Assembly: GCA_963827585.1 (NCBI GenBank)
Contig: CAWHCK010000060.1
Location: 248,001 to 312,000, forward strand
DNA length: 64,000 bases
Direction of reading: 5' to 3'
Origin: VAZQ01 sp963827585
GTDB lineage: Bacteria; Pseudomonadota; Alphaproteobacteria; Rhizobiales; Xanthobacteraceae
A program made the translations under genes and the position numbers. Below, in pieces: positions 8,188 to 17,785 of this stretch. The notes beneath the pieces were generated by a model, which was given only the letters and a program-made list of their open reading frames with translations, searched no databases and was not told the DNA's origin. Positions within the stretch are counted from its first letter, which is position 1. Every line of letters starts with the position of its first letter.

Positions 8188-9765
8188 ATGGACGCCCCGA
8201 CGGACAAGGACGTCGCAAAGGTACGGCCGATCACCATCGCCGTGGTTGCGCTCGGCGGCGAGGGCGGCGGCGTGCTGGCGGACTGGATCGTCGATCTCGC
8301 GCAGCACGGCGGCTATCTCGCGCAGGCGACCTCGGTGCCGGGCGTCGCGCAGCGCACCGGTGCGACCATCTACTACGTCGAGCTGTTTCCCAAGACTGCC
8401 GCGCAGGCGGCGGGACGCGAGCCCGTGCTCGCCCTGATGCCGGTGCCGGGCGACGTCGACGTCGTGCTCGCTTCCGAGCTGATGGAGGCGGCGCGCGCGG
8501 TCGAGCGCGGCTTCGTCACGCCGGAGCGGACGTTGCTCATCGCCTCCACCCACCGCGTGTTCGCCATGACCGAGAAGATCGCGCTCGCCGACGGCCGGGT
8601 CGACGCGGCGGCGCTCATCGCCGCCTGCCGCGATGCCGCGCGTGAACTCGTCGCCTTCGACATGGAGGCACTCGCCGACGCGACCGGGAGCGCGCTCAGC
8701 GCCGTGCTGTTCGGCGCGCTCGCCGGTTCCGGGGTGCTGCCCTTCCCCCGCACGGCCTTCGAGGCGGCGATCCGCCGCGGCCGGGTCGGCGTCAGCAGCA
8801 GCCTCGCCGCGTTCGGCGCAGGCTTCGAGGCCGCGCATGCGGATGAAGCCGCCATTCCGGCAGCGGCAGCGGCCGGCCCCGGCAAGGCCGATGCCCCGGG
8901 CGCGATCCGCGAGCTCATGGACCATGCCGCCCGCGACTTTTCGGGGGAAGCCCGCGCGGTCGTGCTTGCCGGCATCGAGAGGCTCAACGACTACCAGGAC
9001 GCGGACTACGCCCGCGACTTCCTGGCGCGGCTGACGCGCTTCCAGGAGATCGAGCGGCAGCACGGCGACAGGTCCGGCAGGCTGCTGGCGGAAACCGCGC
9101 GGCAGCTCGCGCTCGGCATGGCCTACGAGGACACCATCCGCGTGGCGGATCTCAAGATTCGCTCAAGCCGCTTCGCGCGCGTGCGCGAGGAAGCGCGCGT
9201 CGAGGATGGGCAGGTTCTCGAAATCGCCGAATTCTTTCACCCCCGCACCCAGGAGATCGCGGATACGCTTCCGGCTGGGCTCGGGCGCTGGCTCATGCGC
9301 AGCAGCTTCGCCCGCGGCCTGCTCGATCGCGCGACCCGCAAGGGACGGGTGGTCAAGACGACCTCGGTTGGCGGCTTCCTCCTTCTTTACGCGCTGTCGC
9401 AGCTCAGGCCGCTGCGCCGCCGCTCGCTTCGCTTTGTCACGGAACAGGCCGCGCTCGCCGAATGGCTCGACCTGGTGGCGGAGACCGCGCGGGCGGACTA
9501 CGCGCTGGCCACGCAGGTCGCGCGCATGCGCAGCCTGGTCAAGGGCTACGGCGATACCCACGAGCGCGGGCGGGCGAAGTTCGACACGCTGGTTGCCCTG
9601 CTTCCACGCCTGCGCGCGCGGAGCAATTCCGCCGCGCTGCTCGACGGCCTGATCAAGGCCGCGCTCGCCGACGAAGGCGGGGAAGCCTTGGACAAGGCGG
9701 TCGCCGATCTCGTGCTGGCGCCGGGCACCCGCTCCGCGGCCGGTGCATCGCGTCCTGCCTCATAG
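8188..9765 (+). CDS. iorB: Indolepyruvate oxidoreductase beta subunit with C-terminal extension
   Basis: The N-terminal 190 residues are the gamma-type domain of 2-oxoacid oxidoreductases (ALGGEGGGVLADWIVDLA; TSVPGVAQRTGATIYYVE), which pairs with IorA to bind CoA. The protein continues to 525 residues with a mostly helical C-terminal region (for example YEDTIRVADLKIRSSRF). That extended architecture is common in proteobacterial IorB homologues. It is transcribed with iorA, eight bases away. The start ATG overlaps no better alternative. In alphaproteobacteria this pair works in aromatic amino acid or phenylacetate catabolism; that role is inferred from family and neighbour. Confidence 0.9.
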   Translation: MDAPTDKDVAKVRPITIAVVALGGEGGGVLADWIVDLAQHGGYLAQATSVPGVAQRTGATIYYVELFPKTAAQAAGREPVLALMPVPGDVDVVLASELMEAARAVERGFVTPERTLLIASTHRVFAMTEKIALADGRVDAAALIAACRDAARELVAFDMEALADATGSALSAVLFGALAGSGVLPFPRTAFEAAIRRGRVGVSSSLAAFGAGFEAAHADEAAIPAAAAAGPGKADAPGAIRELMDHAARDFSGEARAVVLAGIERLNDYQDADYARDFLARLTRFQEIERQHGDRSGRLLAETARQLALGMAYEDTIRVADLKIRSSRFARVREEARVEDGQVLEIAEFFHPRTQEIADTLPAGLGRWLMRSSFARGLLDRATRKGRVVKTTSVGGFLLLYALSQLRPLRRRSLRFVTEQAALAEWLDLVAETARADYALATQVARMRSLVKGYGDTHERGRAKFDTLVALLPRLRARSNSAALLDGLIKAALADEGGEALDKAVADLVLAPGTRSAAGASRPAS

Positions 9766-9834
9766 CTCTGGCGCTTGCCGGCGCGATGCGCGAAGCTGGG
9801 CGGATAGACTTGATCCGCCGTTTCGTGCCCAAAT

Positions 9835-9931
9835 GCGTCACCCGCGGGCTTGACCCGCGGGTCCATCCTCTTCCTTCGAAGACGCTATCTTCGCGAAGAA
9901 GATGGATTGCCGGGTCAAGCCCGGCAATGAC
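9835..9931. repeat. GC-rich palindromic intergenic repeat (type CCCGCGGG)
   Basis: The element has nested inverted arms: ACCCGCGGGCTTGACCCGCG at the left, and GCCGGGTCAAGCCCGGCAA at the right, joined by TCCATC / GATGGA and TTCGCGAA-type pairs. Related copies are at 32751-32839 and 38896-39053. Confidence 0.75.
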
Positions 9932-9989
9932 CGCGTTGGGTCGAGAGGAGCGGAAGCTAACGCTAACCGCGTCTTTGCAGGAGGCAGCG

Positions 9990-10532
9990 ATGTCCTACGA
10001 CCTCGATCAGTTCGTGTCGGATTGCCGCGCCATTCTCACGCGCGATGGCGGCGCCAACGGGCGCGAAGAGGTGCGCGTGAAGCTCGAGCGTCTCCTCTCG
10101 AACAAGGAGTTCGTCGAGACATATTGCGGCGAGCACGTTCCGCGCGGCCTGCAGGTGCTCTACGAAGACCCGGCGCTGGGATTCCAGATTCTCGCCCATA
10201 TCAACGACAAGGCCAGGGTGTCACCGCCGCACGATCATGGCGCGTCCTGGGCGATCTACGGCCAGGCGACACACTATACCGACATGATCGAGTGGGAGCG
10301 CGAGGACGACGGGGCCGATCCCGGAGAGGCCAAGCTCAAGCCGGTCAAGCGGTATCGCCTGCTGCCGGGCCACGCGGGGATCTATCAGGACGGCACCATC
10401 CATTCGATCGACTATCCCGACAACGCCCGCTTCGTCCGCGTTACCGGCACCAACCTCGACAACATCGATCGCGTGCGTTTCGACCTCGCCACCGGCAAGG
10501 TGCACCAGATGACGCCGCAACAGGCGACGTGA
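9990..10532 (+). CDS. Cysteine-dioxygenase-like cupin protein
   Basis: The 180-residue product has a double-stranded beta-helix fold with the 3-histidine iron site of thiol dioxygenases: H81 and H83 in PPHDHGASW and H138 in GTIHSIDY. The spacing is close to that of cysteine dioxygenase. Such enzymes oxidise a thiol to a sulfinate with O2; the substrate may be cysteine, 3-mercaptopropionate or another thiol. CAGGAGG lies seven bases before the ATG. It is followed 28 bases later by a four-domain rhodanese, so the pair probably deals with sulfur from thiol breakdown. Confidence 0.8.
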   Translation: MSYDLDQFVSDCRAILTRDGGANGREEVRVKLERLLSNKEFVETYCGEHVPRGLQVLYEDPALGFQILAHINDKARVSPPHDHGASWAIYGQATHYTDMIEWEREDDGADPGEAKLKPVKRYRLLPGHAGIYQDGTIHSIDYPDNARFVRVTGTNLDNIDRVRFDLATGKVHQMTPQQAT

Positions 10533-10560
10533 GGGTGCTCGCCGGAAGCGATCCGCTGCA

Positions 10561-12147
10561 ATGCCGACGCCGCGCCCGCTGCAAGCGCATGCGCTCAAAT
10601 CGATGCTCGCCGACGGCGAGGAATTGGCGATCGTCGACCTGCGCGAGGAGCTGATCTTCTCGCAAGGCCATCTCCTGTTCGCGCGCTCGGTGCCGCTGAG
10701 CCGGCTGGAGCTCAACTTCGCCCGCCTGGTGCCGCGGCGGGCAACCCGCATCGTGCTGTGCGACGACGGCGATGGGCTGGTCGAGCGCGCCGCCGATGTC
10801 CTCGCGCGCGCCGGCTACACCAGTCTCCATATGCTCGACGGCGGGGTTGCGGCCTGGGCCGAGGCCGGGCTCGAGCTGTTCTCCGGCGTCAACGTTCCGA
10901 GCAAGGCATTCGGTGAATTCGTCGAGCACGAAAGCGCCACCCCGAGCATCGCCGCCGAGGAGCTCGACCGGCTCATGCGCGCCGGCACCGACATGGTGGT
11001 GCTCGACAGCCGGCCGTTCGACGAATATCAGCGCGTCTCGATCCCGACCGCAATCAACGTGCCGGGCGCGGAGCTCGTGCTGCGCGTGCGCGATCTGGCG
11101 CCCTCGCCGGAGACCATGGTGGTGGTCAACTGCGCCGGACGCACGCGCAGCATTATCGGGGCGCAGTCGCTGATCAACGCCGGCGTGCCGAACAAGGTGG
11201 TCGCGCTGCGCAACGGCACCATGGGATGGAACCTCGCTGGTCTGACCTGCGACAACGGCAAGACCCGGCGCGCGGGAGGCGTCTCGCCCGACGCCCTGGC
11301 CTGGGCCAAGTCCGCGGCGGATCGCGTGGCCCGCCGCTTCGGCGTCGCGCGCATCGATCGCGCCACGCTCGAGCGCTGGCGCGCCGACGACCGCCGCACG
11401 CTCTATCTCTTCGATGTGCGCGACCCGCCGGAATACGACGCCGGGCACGTTGACGGCGCCGTCTCGGCGCCGGGTGGGCAACTCGTGCAGGCCACGGACC
11501 AATATGTCGGAACGCTCGGCGCCCGCATCGTTCTCATCGACGACGCCGAGGTGCGTGCGCTCATGACCGCGTCCTGGCTGCGTCAGATGGGCTGGACGGA
11601 GGTGTTCGTATTGGCCGAGGCGGGCCATGCGACGGAACGGCCGGCTGCGCCGATCCTCGGTTCCGCGCCGGCCGCGGAGCTGCGCATCGATTGCGCCGGC
11701 CTCGCCGACCTGCTCGCGCGCGACGAAGCGACCGTCGTCGACCTCTCGCTCAGCCGCGAGTACCTCAAGGCGCACATTCCCGGCAGCTGGTTTGCAATCC
11801 GCGCGCGGCTCGCGCGTGCGCTCGACAAGATAGCGCTGCGCGGCACCCTGGTGCTGACGTCGGAGGACGGCGTTCTCGCCGGCCTGGCGGCGCCCGAGGC
11901 GGCGGCGCTCGTCGATGGTCCCGTCCGCGCCCTCGACGGCGGCAACGCCGCGTGGCAGGCGGCCGGCCATCCGCTCACCGCCGTCGACGCCAGAATGGCC
12001 GACGATGCGGTCGACACGTGGCTCAAGCCCTACGAGCGGCCGAGCGACACCACCAAGGCGATGCGCGAGTACCTGGCGTGGGAGCTCGACCTGCTCGCGC
12101 GCGTCGCGCGCGACGGCTCAGCCAGCTTCGCTCAACACCGGGCATGA
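10561..12147 (+). CDS. Multidomain rhodanese-like sulfurtransferase (four repeats)
   Basis: The 528-residue protein consists of four rhodanese-type domains, at roughly residues 10-110, 130-240, 265-375 and 385-480. Each has a version of the strand pattern VVLDSRPFDEY (domain 2) or LFDVRDPPEYDAGHVDGA (domain 3). The second domain has the standard active loop CAGRTRS with C191 and the first has C67 in LCDDGDG. Domains 3 and 4 lack a cysteine at this position (IDDAEVRA, TSEDGVLA) and are likely structural. There is no signal peptide, so it acts in the cytoplasm. It sits just downstream of the thiol-dioxygenase-like gene, with which it is likely an operon. Confidence 0.85.
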   Translation: MPTPRPLQAHALKSMLADGEELAIVDLREELIFSQGHLLFARSVPLSRLELNFARLVPRRATRIVLCDDGDGLVERAADVLARAGYTSLHMLDGGVAAWAEAGLELFSGVNVPSKAFGEFVEHESATPSIAAEELDRLMRAGTDMVVLDSRPFDEYQRVSIPTAINVPGAELVLRVRDLAPSPETMVVVNCAGRTRSIIGAQSLINAGVPNKVVALRNGTMGWNLAGLTCDNGKTRRAGGVSPDALAWAKSAADRVARRFGVARIDRATLERWRADDRRTLYLFDVRDPPEYDAGHVDGAVSAPGGQLVQATDQYVGTLGARIVLIDDAEVRALMTASWLRQMGWTEVFVLAEAGHATERPAAPILGSAPAAELRIDCAGLADLLARDEATVVDLSLSREYLKAHIPGSWFAIRARLARALDKIALRGTLVLTSEDGVLAGLAAPEAAALVDGPVRALDGGNAAWQAAGHPLTAVDARMADDAVDTWLKPYERPSDTTKAMREYLAWELDLLARVARDGSASFAQHRA

Positions 12148-12249
12148 CGCCCGTTGCCGACCGGCCTCCCCCTGTGACGCGATTGCCACACGCAACGGAC
12201 CGTTGCCCGCGCGGGTAACTTTTAACCAGAGATTAACCGCGGCCAAGCG

Positions 12250-12462
12250 ATGAAGGACGCACGGCGCATCTCGCTGCCACGGAGCACCACAATGCTGGAT
12301 GGGAAAGCCTACCGCGCGCATTTTCCGGACGATCCAGCCTACGATGCCGATCGTCTCGGAGCCCCCCGGCAGCTCAATTCCGCGGCGCTGATGCAAGCGC
12401 TCGCGGCGCTCGAGGAAGAGTTTCGGACCATTCTGCGCCAAGCCGAATCCTCGACCGACTAA
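12250..12462 (+). CDS. Small hypothetical protein (70 residues)
   Basis: I do not recognise this protein. The C-terminal half, RQLNSAALMQALAALEEEFR, looks like one amphipathic helix. The start is uncertain: ATG at 12250, or ATG at 12292 in the same frame, which would give 56 residues. It lies alone between the rhodanese gene and a repeat-filled intergenic region. Codon use is GC-rich like its neighbours, which mildly supports coding. Confidence 0.45.
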   Translation: MKDARRISLPRSTTMLDGKAYRAHFPDDPAYDADRLGAPRQLNSAALMQALAALEEEFRTILRQAESSTD

Positions 12463-12491
12463 ACCCGTTTCCACCTGCGCAGAATCATCCA

Positions 12492-12593
12492 CCGTCATTC
12501 CGGGGCGCGCCGAAGGCGCGAGCCCGGAATCCATAATCCCAGGCCGTGGTTATGGATTTCGGGCTCCCTCGCTACGCTCGGGCCCCGGAACGA
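12492..12593. repeat. Palindromic intergenic repeat (CCGTCATTCCGGGGC type)
   Basis: The left end GTCATTCCGGGGCGCGCC and right end GGCCCCGGAACGAC form a long hairpin, with internal arms GGAATCCATAA / TTATGGATTTC. This type of element is common between genes in Bradyrhizobium-like genomes (from memory). It lies in a gene-poor stretch between 12463 and 12977. Confidence 0.7.
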
Positions 12594-12667
12594 CGATGGA
12601 GAGACGGACGCATTACAAGCGCGCGTGGCGTCGTAGCGGTCCGTGAGAGTGCGACGTCGCTCTCGGC

Positions 12668-12811
12668 TCAGATGGCGCGGCGCCGTGCCGAGATCCGGTG
12701 GCGCGAATCAGCGCCGCGGCGCGAGCGAATTCTCCCGGTGTCCCACCGGTTGAGAACAAAACCGATTCCGAATGTGAGGATAACGATCAGCAGCACCGTA
12801 TCGATGCTCAT
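12668..12811 (-). CDS. Possible small membrane protein
   Basis: A short open frame starting at MSIDTVLLIVILTFGIGF gives one clear hydrophobic helix followed by a basic tail, 47 residues in all. Small single-pass proteins like this are often real but often missed. No ribosome-binding site stands out and the family is not known to me. A longer start at 12859 is possible. It may be chance. Confidence 0.3.
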   Translation of the reverse strand: MSIDTVLLIVILTFGIGFVLNRWDTGRIRSRRGADSRHRISARRRAI

Positions 12812-12977
12812 AAGCGACGCCCCCGCGACGTGTTGTACGATCGCGACATAGGAGCACAAAACCGGCCCGGCAGTGTGACGCTAACGAAAGATTTACCAAG
12901 CGTTGCAAAATTCCCACAAAGTTCCAGCGAGCGCGCTCCTAACTCGCGACCGCAGGCTTCGCGGCAAGACCCCGATA

Positions 12978-13718
12978 CTACTTCCCTTCGAACGCGGAAG
13001 ATTTCGGCCAGTACGCGCGGCTGTAATTCAATCCGAGACTCACCAGCATGGCGGCGAGACGGATCGGCGCGCCGATCCCTTCCACCACCGGGACGCCGAG
13101 CTCCTTCATCAGCCAGTCCGGCTTGATGTGCACGGGGCACTGCGTGATGCCCATGGGAAGAATGACGTCGGCGCCCGCGCGCAGGAGCTCGTGCGCCTTC
13201 TCAACGAAGGTGCCCACCACCGCGTCGCGATTGGCGACGATGTCCGGCAGGTCGAAGCCGCAGGTGCGCCAGCCCACGACCTTGTGCATCATGTCGACGC
13301 GCTCGACCATGCGGTAGCCGAGCGGCAGCAAGGCATCGTCGTACATGATGATGCCGAAGCGGCGGCCGAGCATCGAAGCGATGTGCAGCATCGCTTCGCT
13401 CGCCCCGACCACCGGAATGTCGACCACGCAGCGGCCGGCATCGACGCCGAAGTCGGCGGTGCCGAGCGGCACGACCGCATGATAGCCCTGCCGCTCGGCC
13501 TCGCGGAACGCGTCGAGATAGGCCGGGACCGCCAGCCCCAGCAGATCGGGGGTGAGGCCCATGACATAGGCCGTCGCCTTGACCGGGACGATCCCGACCT
13601 CGACGTCCGCCGAGGCATAGGCCAGCGCGGCGTCGATGCGGCGCTGGCGCTCCTCCGGCGGATATTCGCCGACCACGAAGGCGACCCGGATCTTGCTCGG
13701 GATGGGAAACTCGGACAT
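12978..13718 (-). CDS. Aspartate/glutamate/hydantoin racemase family protein
   Basis: The 246-residue product follows the fold of the Asp/Glu/hydantoin racemase superfamily, with the strand VVPLGTADFGVDAGR, then IPVVGASEAMLHIA, then DVILPMGITQCPVH. The second catalytic cysteine is present (C194 in ITQCPVH). The position of the first is occupied by LGTADF with no cysteine; the nearest is C97. A one-cysteine member may act as a decarboxylase or hydrolase rather than a racemase, as arylmalonate decarboxylase does; the substrate is unknown. The gene stands alone. Confidence 0.75.
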   Translation of the reverse strand: MSEFPIPSKIRVAFVVGEYPPEERQRRIDAALAYASADVEVGIVPVKATAYVMGLTPDLLGLAVPAYLDAFREAERQGYHAVVPLGTADFGVDAGRCVVDIPVVGASEAMLHIASMLGRRFGIIMYDDALLPLGYRMVERVDMMHKVVGWRTCGFDLPDIVANRDAVVGTFVEKAHELLRAGADVILPMGITQCPVHIKPDWLMKELGVPVVEGIGAPIRLAAMLVSLGLNYSRAYWPKSSAFEGK

Positions 13719-13803
13719 TCGTGCTCCTGGAGTCCTGCGGTCAGCGCACTTTGCCTAGCTGGGAACGAACGTCCCATCATTGAGCGCACTTATCATCGGC
13801 ACC

Positions 13804-14292
13804 TCACCCCTCGATCGTGACCTCGATGCGGCCGGTGGTGCGGTTCTTCTCGTAGTAGACCGTCTTGCCCTCGACGTTCACATCGCCGAGGTCGACGTCC
13901 CGGTCGGGCAGGATGGCAATGACCCGGGTGCCGATGAAGACGAGCACCTGGCAGTTCCTCTGCGCCTGAATGGCCGCCCAGCGCTTGAGCTGGGCATAGA
14001 CCTTCTTCTCCCGCCACGCGGCCGGAAACGAGGCATCGACATGGGCCGATATGCGTCCGCCGCCGTGCTCGGACGTGAACACGATTTTCGACTTCTGCGG
14101 CTTGAATTCATCGGGAAATTTTTCGTCTCGCAGCCAAAGGCAGTCGAACGTCCTGCACTCGGAGGGGCGCGTCGGATAGATCTTGCAGCCCACGCCCTTG
14201 TCGCAGAACTCGCACCACTTGTTCATCGGCTTGTTCAATGCCGTGATCGCCATCACTTTGCAGCACAAGGTGCAACTGCCGCAGGTTCTCAT
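13804..14292 (-). CDS. YkgJ-type cysteine-cluster protein
   Basis: The 162-residue protein begins MRTCGSCTLCCKVM, continues with KWCEFCDKGVGCKIYPTRP and ECRTFDCLWL. This CxxCxxCC...CxxC...C pattern is typical of the UPF0153/YkgJ family, thought to bind zinc or an iron-sulfur cluster. The C-terminal half has no recognised motif. The function of the family is not established. It is divergent from the large cell-wall hydrolase gene. Confidence 0.85.
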   Translation of the reverse strand: MRTCGSCTLCCKVMAITALNKPMNKWCEFCDKGVGCKIYPTRPSECRTFDCLWLRDEKFPDEFKPQKSKIVFTSEHGGGRISAHVDASFPAAWREKKVYAQLKRWAAIQAQRNCQVLVFIGTRVIAILPDRDVDLGDVNVEGKTVYYEKNRTTGRIEVTIEG

Positions 14293-14471
14293 CGAGTTAT
14301 GTCCGGATCGACAGCTTCGTCCCCGAGCCGGGCTCGCAAGCAGGATACACTAGGGATATTCTTCGCAACACACCGTTCGACCCGGGGTTTCGCGCATGGC
14401 CGAAAACCGCACAAGGATTCCTCGAGCTCATCGAGGAAATTCGTAGACACGAGCAGGGGCCTGCGAACAGC

Positions 14472-17400
14472 GTGCGGGAGCGGGCGACCCTCGAAGCTGC
14501 AACCGAAGAGTTGGAGGAGGCAGTCGAGGCGCGCGAGAACGCCGAGCGGTATTTGCGCGAGCGCGCAGAAGAGTTGCTCGATGCGCTGAACCCGGGAGAG
14601 CGGCGCCTCGACGAGGCGTTCGAGGATTTGCGGCTGGAGCGGGCCGGTCCCTCTTCCGGTGGCCTGGCCGTGGTGGTGGGGCATTCGCGCAAGAGCATCG
14701 GCGCCTTCGCGCTCAGTCCGCCGTTCCCTCCGGCGCTGCAAGCCGAGGAGTATCACTGGAATTCGGAGCTCGCGCTGCAGATCAAGGCGCTCGCGGACAG
14801 CTGCGGCGTCCGCTGCAGGGTGTTCTACCGGGACGGTTACGATATTCCGGGCGCCTATAGCGTCGTGAGCGCCTGGAATCCTCACGCCACCATCGAGCTG
14901 CACTTCAACTCCGCCGGTCCGGGCACGCAGGGCACCGAGACCTGGTTTGGGCACGAATTGTCGATCCCCTGGGCCGCAAAGCTGCAAGCCCGGATGGTGA
15001 AGCTTTACGGCCGCAAGGGCGGCTCCGACCGCGGCACCAAGGACGCGCGCGAGGTCGAGCCGCACCGTGCGCTCACGAGCACGACGCAGATCCAGCCTTC
15101 CGCGCTGATCGAGCCGTTTTTCGGCAGCAACCTCGACGACTGCGAAATGGCGGTCGAGCGCAAGCCCGGCTTGGCGCGCGCGATCATCGACGCCTACGCC
15201 GAGCTGGCCGGGATCGATCTGCAGGGGACTGGTGCGCCCGCGACGCCCATCCCTCCGGCCCCGCAGCCGGTACCGGTACCGCCCGCTTCCAGCCAGCCGC
15301 CGGCGGCCGGACCGGCGAACCCGTCGACTCCTCTGCCTGGGCTGCCGGAAAGTGCGCTGATCGCGGCGCTTCGGCACCTCTATCTCGGGGCCGAGACGCA
15401 GATCGCGCATCCGGGTTTGAAGATCGTGACGCTCGCGCAATGGGCGCTCGAATTCGAGCTGGGGGACATCGGGGCTGGCGAAGGAGCACTTCAATTTCGG
15501 CGGCATGAAAGGCATTGCCGAGATCGGTCGCCTCTCCGACATCGCGTCCGTCGTGCAGTACCAGGCGCACGACGGCTGGGATCGCTACCTCCGGTTCGAA
15601 TCGCTCGAGAACTTCATCGTCGGCTATTGGCGTTTTCTGGAACGCTCGCCCTATAAGGGATGGAAGGAACGCGCCGCGAGCGAACGCGAATTCCTGTCGT
15701 TCATCGCACGAAAATGGGCGCCCAGCGATCCGCTCTATACGACCAAGGTGCTCGACATCGCGGACCGCATCCGCACAGCCCTGGCGCGGGCAACAGCGGC
15801 GCCGGGCGGACCCGTCGAAGGTCCGTCGCCGGGGGCTGGCACGGGCGCTCCGCCGAGCCCCGCGTCGCGGCTCTCGGCGGCCGCGATCCCCGCCGACGCC
15901 CCCGACTTCCGCAGGCTGTTCGATCTCGTTACCAGCAACGCGTTCGAACAGCGCGCATTGCAGGGTGCGGTTCTCGCGCAGTGCGCCATCGAGTTGAACT
16001 GGGGACGGTCCGAGCTTGCGCGCGCGCATTACAATTTCGCCGGCATCGAATGGAGCGAAGGCCTCGCCGATCTTTCGGTTGCCGTCGACTATCGGCGCGG
16101 GGACGGAACGGTCGGCAAATACTGCCGTTTCCTCGACTATCCAACCTTCATAAGAGGGTATTTTGCGCGGCTCGACCGCGACCAGCGCTTCGCCGGCTGG
16201 AAGGCGAAGGCTGCTGACGGCAAGGCTTTCGTCGAGCACGTCGGGCCGCTCTGGCGACCCGACGACGCCAGCTACACGAAGAACGTGCTCGGGGTGCTGC
16301 AGCGTTTGGCTCCGCAGGCCGCGCCCACCACGCCGCCCGCGTCTTCGGGTCCACCGCCGGCGGGGCAAACCGGGACTATTCCGCCCGGCCAGGTGCCCGA
16401 CGGATACGTCATCCGCATCAGGCGTCAGCGCACCGAGCAGCGGCGCGGCGCGGGTGTCCGGACGGTCGGCAATTACGAGGTGTTCTTTCGCGGCCAGAAA
16501 ATCCGCGACCTCGAAGGAATGGTTTTCGAAACCTACGGGCCGGGCGACAACACCGCGACCGGCACCGCCTACCATCGTCGCGTCGAAGCCAAGACCTATC
16601 CGCTCGGCACCCACAGCTCCGCCGGCATGGTGCCGAAATACGCGACCCATGGATACACCGCGAGCACCGCGGCGTTCGCATGGTCGCGGCCCGCCATCCG
16701 CCTGGACAATACGGGTTACCGGGGCGGCATCCTGATGCATCCAGGCGGCGGCTTCCTCTCCAGCATCGGCTGCCTGAACTTGTCCCGGCCGCTGGCGGGC
16801 CCCAACGACAACATCGACTATGCCGACAGCCGCGCGCGCGTCATCGCGATCCTCGAGGACATGAAGGCAAGACTGGGCAGCACGTTTCCATCTCGCAGCT
16901 GGAAGACCATCCCGAACGCATGGATGGTCATCGAAGGCGAACCGGGACAAGAGCGATCCGGCGGTTTCGGCGAGAGCCTGGAGGACGTAGCGCGGGAAGC
17001 CGCCACGACGCGCGACACCGTCTCGAACGACGATCCATCGCGCCTCTACGAGATGGCGGCCGCCGCCATGAACGGCAGTGGCCCGGGCATCGCCGATCCG
17101 GCGCGCTTGCAGGCTCTGCTGTCCGCAGGCGCCAACCTGCAATCCCTACGGAGCGACGAGAGCGAAAATTTGTGGAGTCGCCTGGGCGGACGGCATCGCC
17201 GCGGCCGCTGCCATCACGGATGGCGCCGAGCGGACGCGGGCCACGCGCGGGCTGGCGGACATTGCGGCCCTCCTCGAGCAGTCAGGCGTTGCGATCGATG
17301 ACGATGCCGGCTTGCATACCCCGCTGGTCCGCGCGGCCATCGGCAATCAGGGCGCGTCGGTCGCGGCGCTCATTCAGCAGGGAGCCAATGTCGACGCCCA

Positions 17401-17671
17401 TGATCGCCTCGGGCTCACGGCGTTGATCGCGGCGGCGTTCTTCGGAGCGGCCGATGCCGTTGACGTCCTCCTCGCGCACCGCGCGACCCTCGGCACGACG
17501 GTAAAACCCACGGCTGCCGCGCCGGACGCCGGGATCGAGGTCTACGCCGAGCTCCCCCCTGCCGGATCGACGGCGCTGGCGGCCGCCGAATACGGTCGAT
17601 CGATCGTGCTTTACGAACCGGCGCGCGATGCCAGCTTCGAGCGCATCGTCGCTGCGTTGACGCGCGGGTGA
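14472..17671 (+). CDS. Large multidomain peptidoglycan hydrolase with ankyrin repeats (frameshifted)
   Basis: Joined across two frame changes, the product is about 1065 residues. Order: charged helix (1-55); zinc amidase of the Amidase_3 type (65-230; H71, E93 and H144 in IELHFNSA); proline-rich linker; first glucosaminidase-type domain (290-420; AKEHFNFGGMKG); second glucosaminidase-type domain (475-610; ELNWGRSELARAHYNFAG); a region like DUF5675/transpeptidase (640-795; GILMHPGGGFLSSIGCLNL); and at the end two ankyrin repeats (GADVDAHDRLGLTALI-like, 945-1005). One extra base near 15450 (GAATTCGAG) and one near 17180 break the frame. There is no signal peptide, as in phage lysins and secreted interbacterial effectors. 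The GTG start is uncertain; in-frame sequence continues upstream without a stop. Confidence 0.75.
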
Positions 17672-17785
17672 TGCCACGATATCGGCAGGCCGCACGTCTG
17701 CCGCAGCCGGTCCGGAGTCCCGCGCCCAGGATGTGATCTTGGTCTCGAGCAAGGCTGGGCGGCCGGTCATCCTGGGGAGTGGCTC

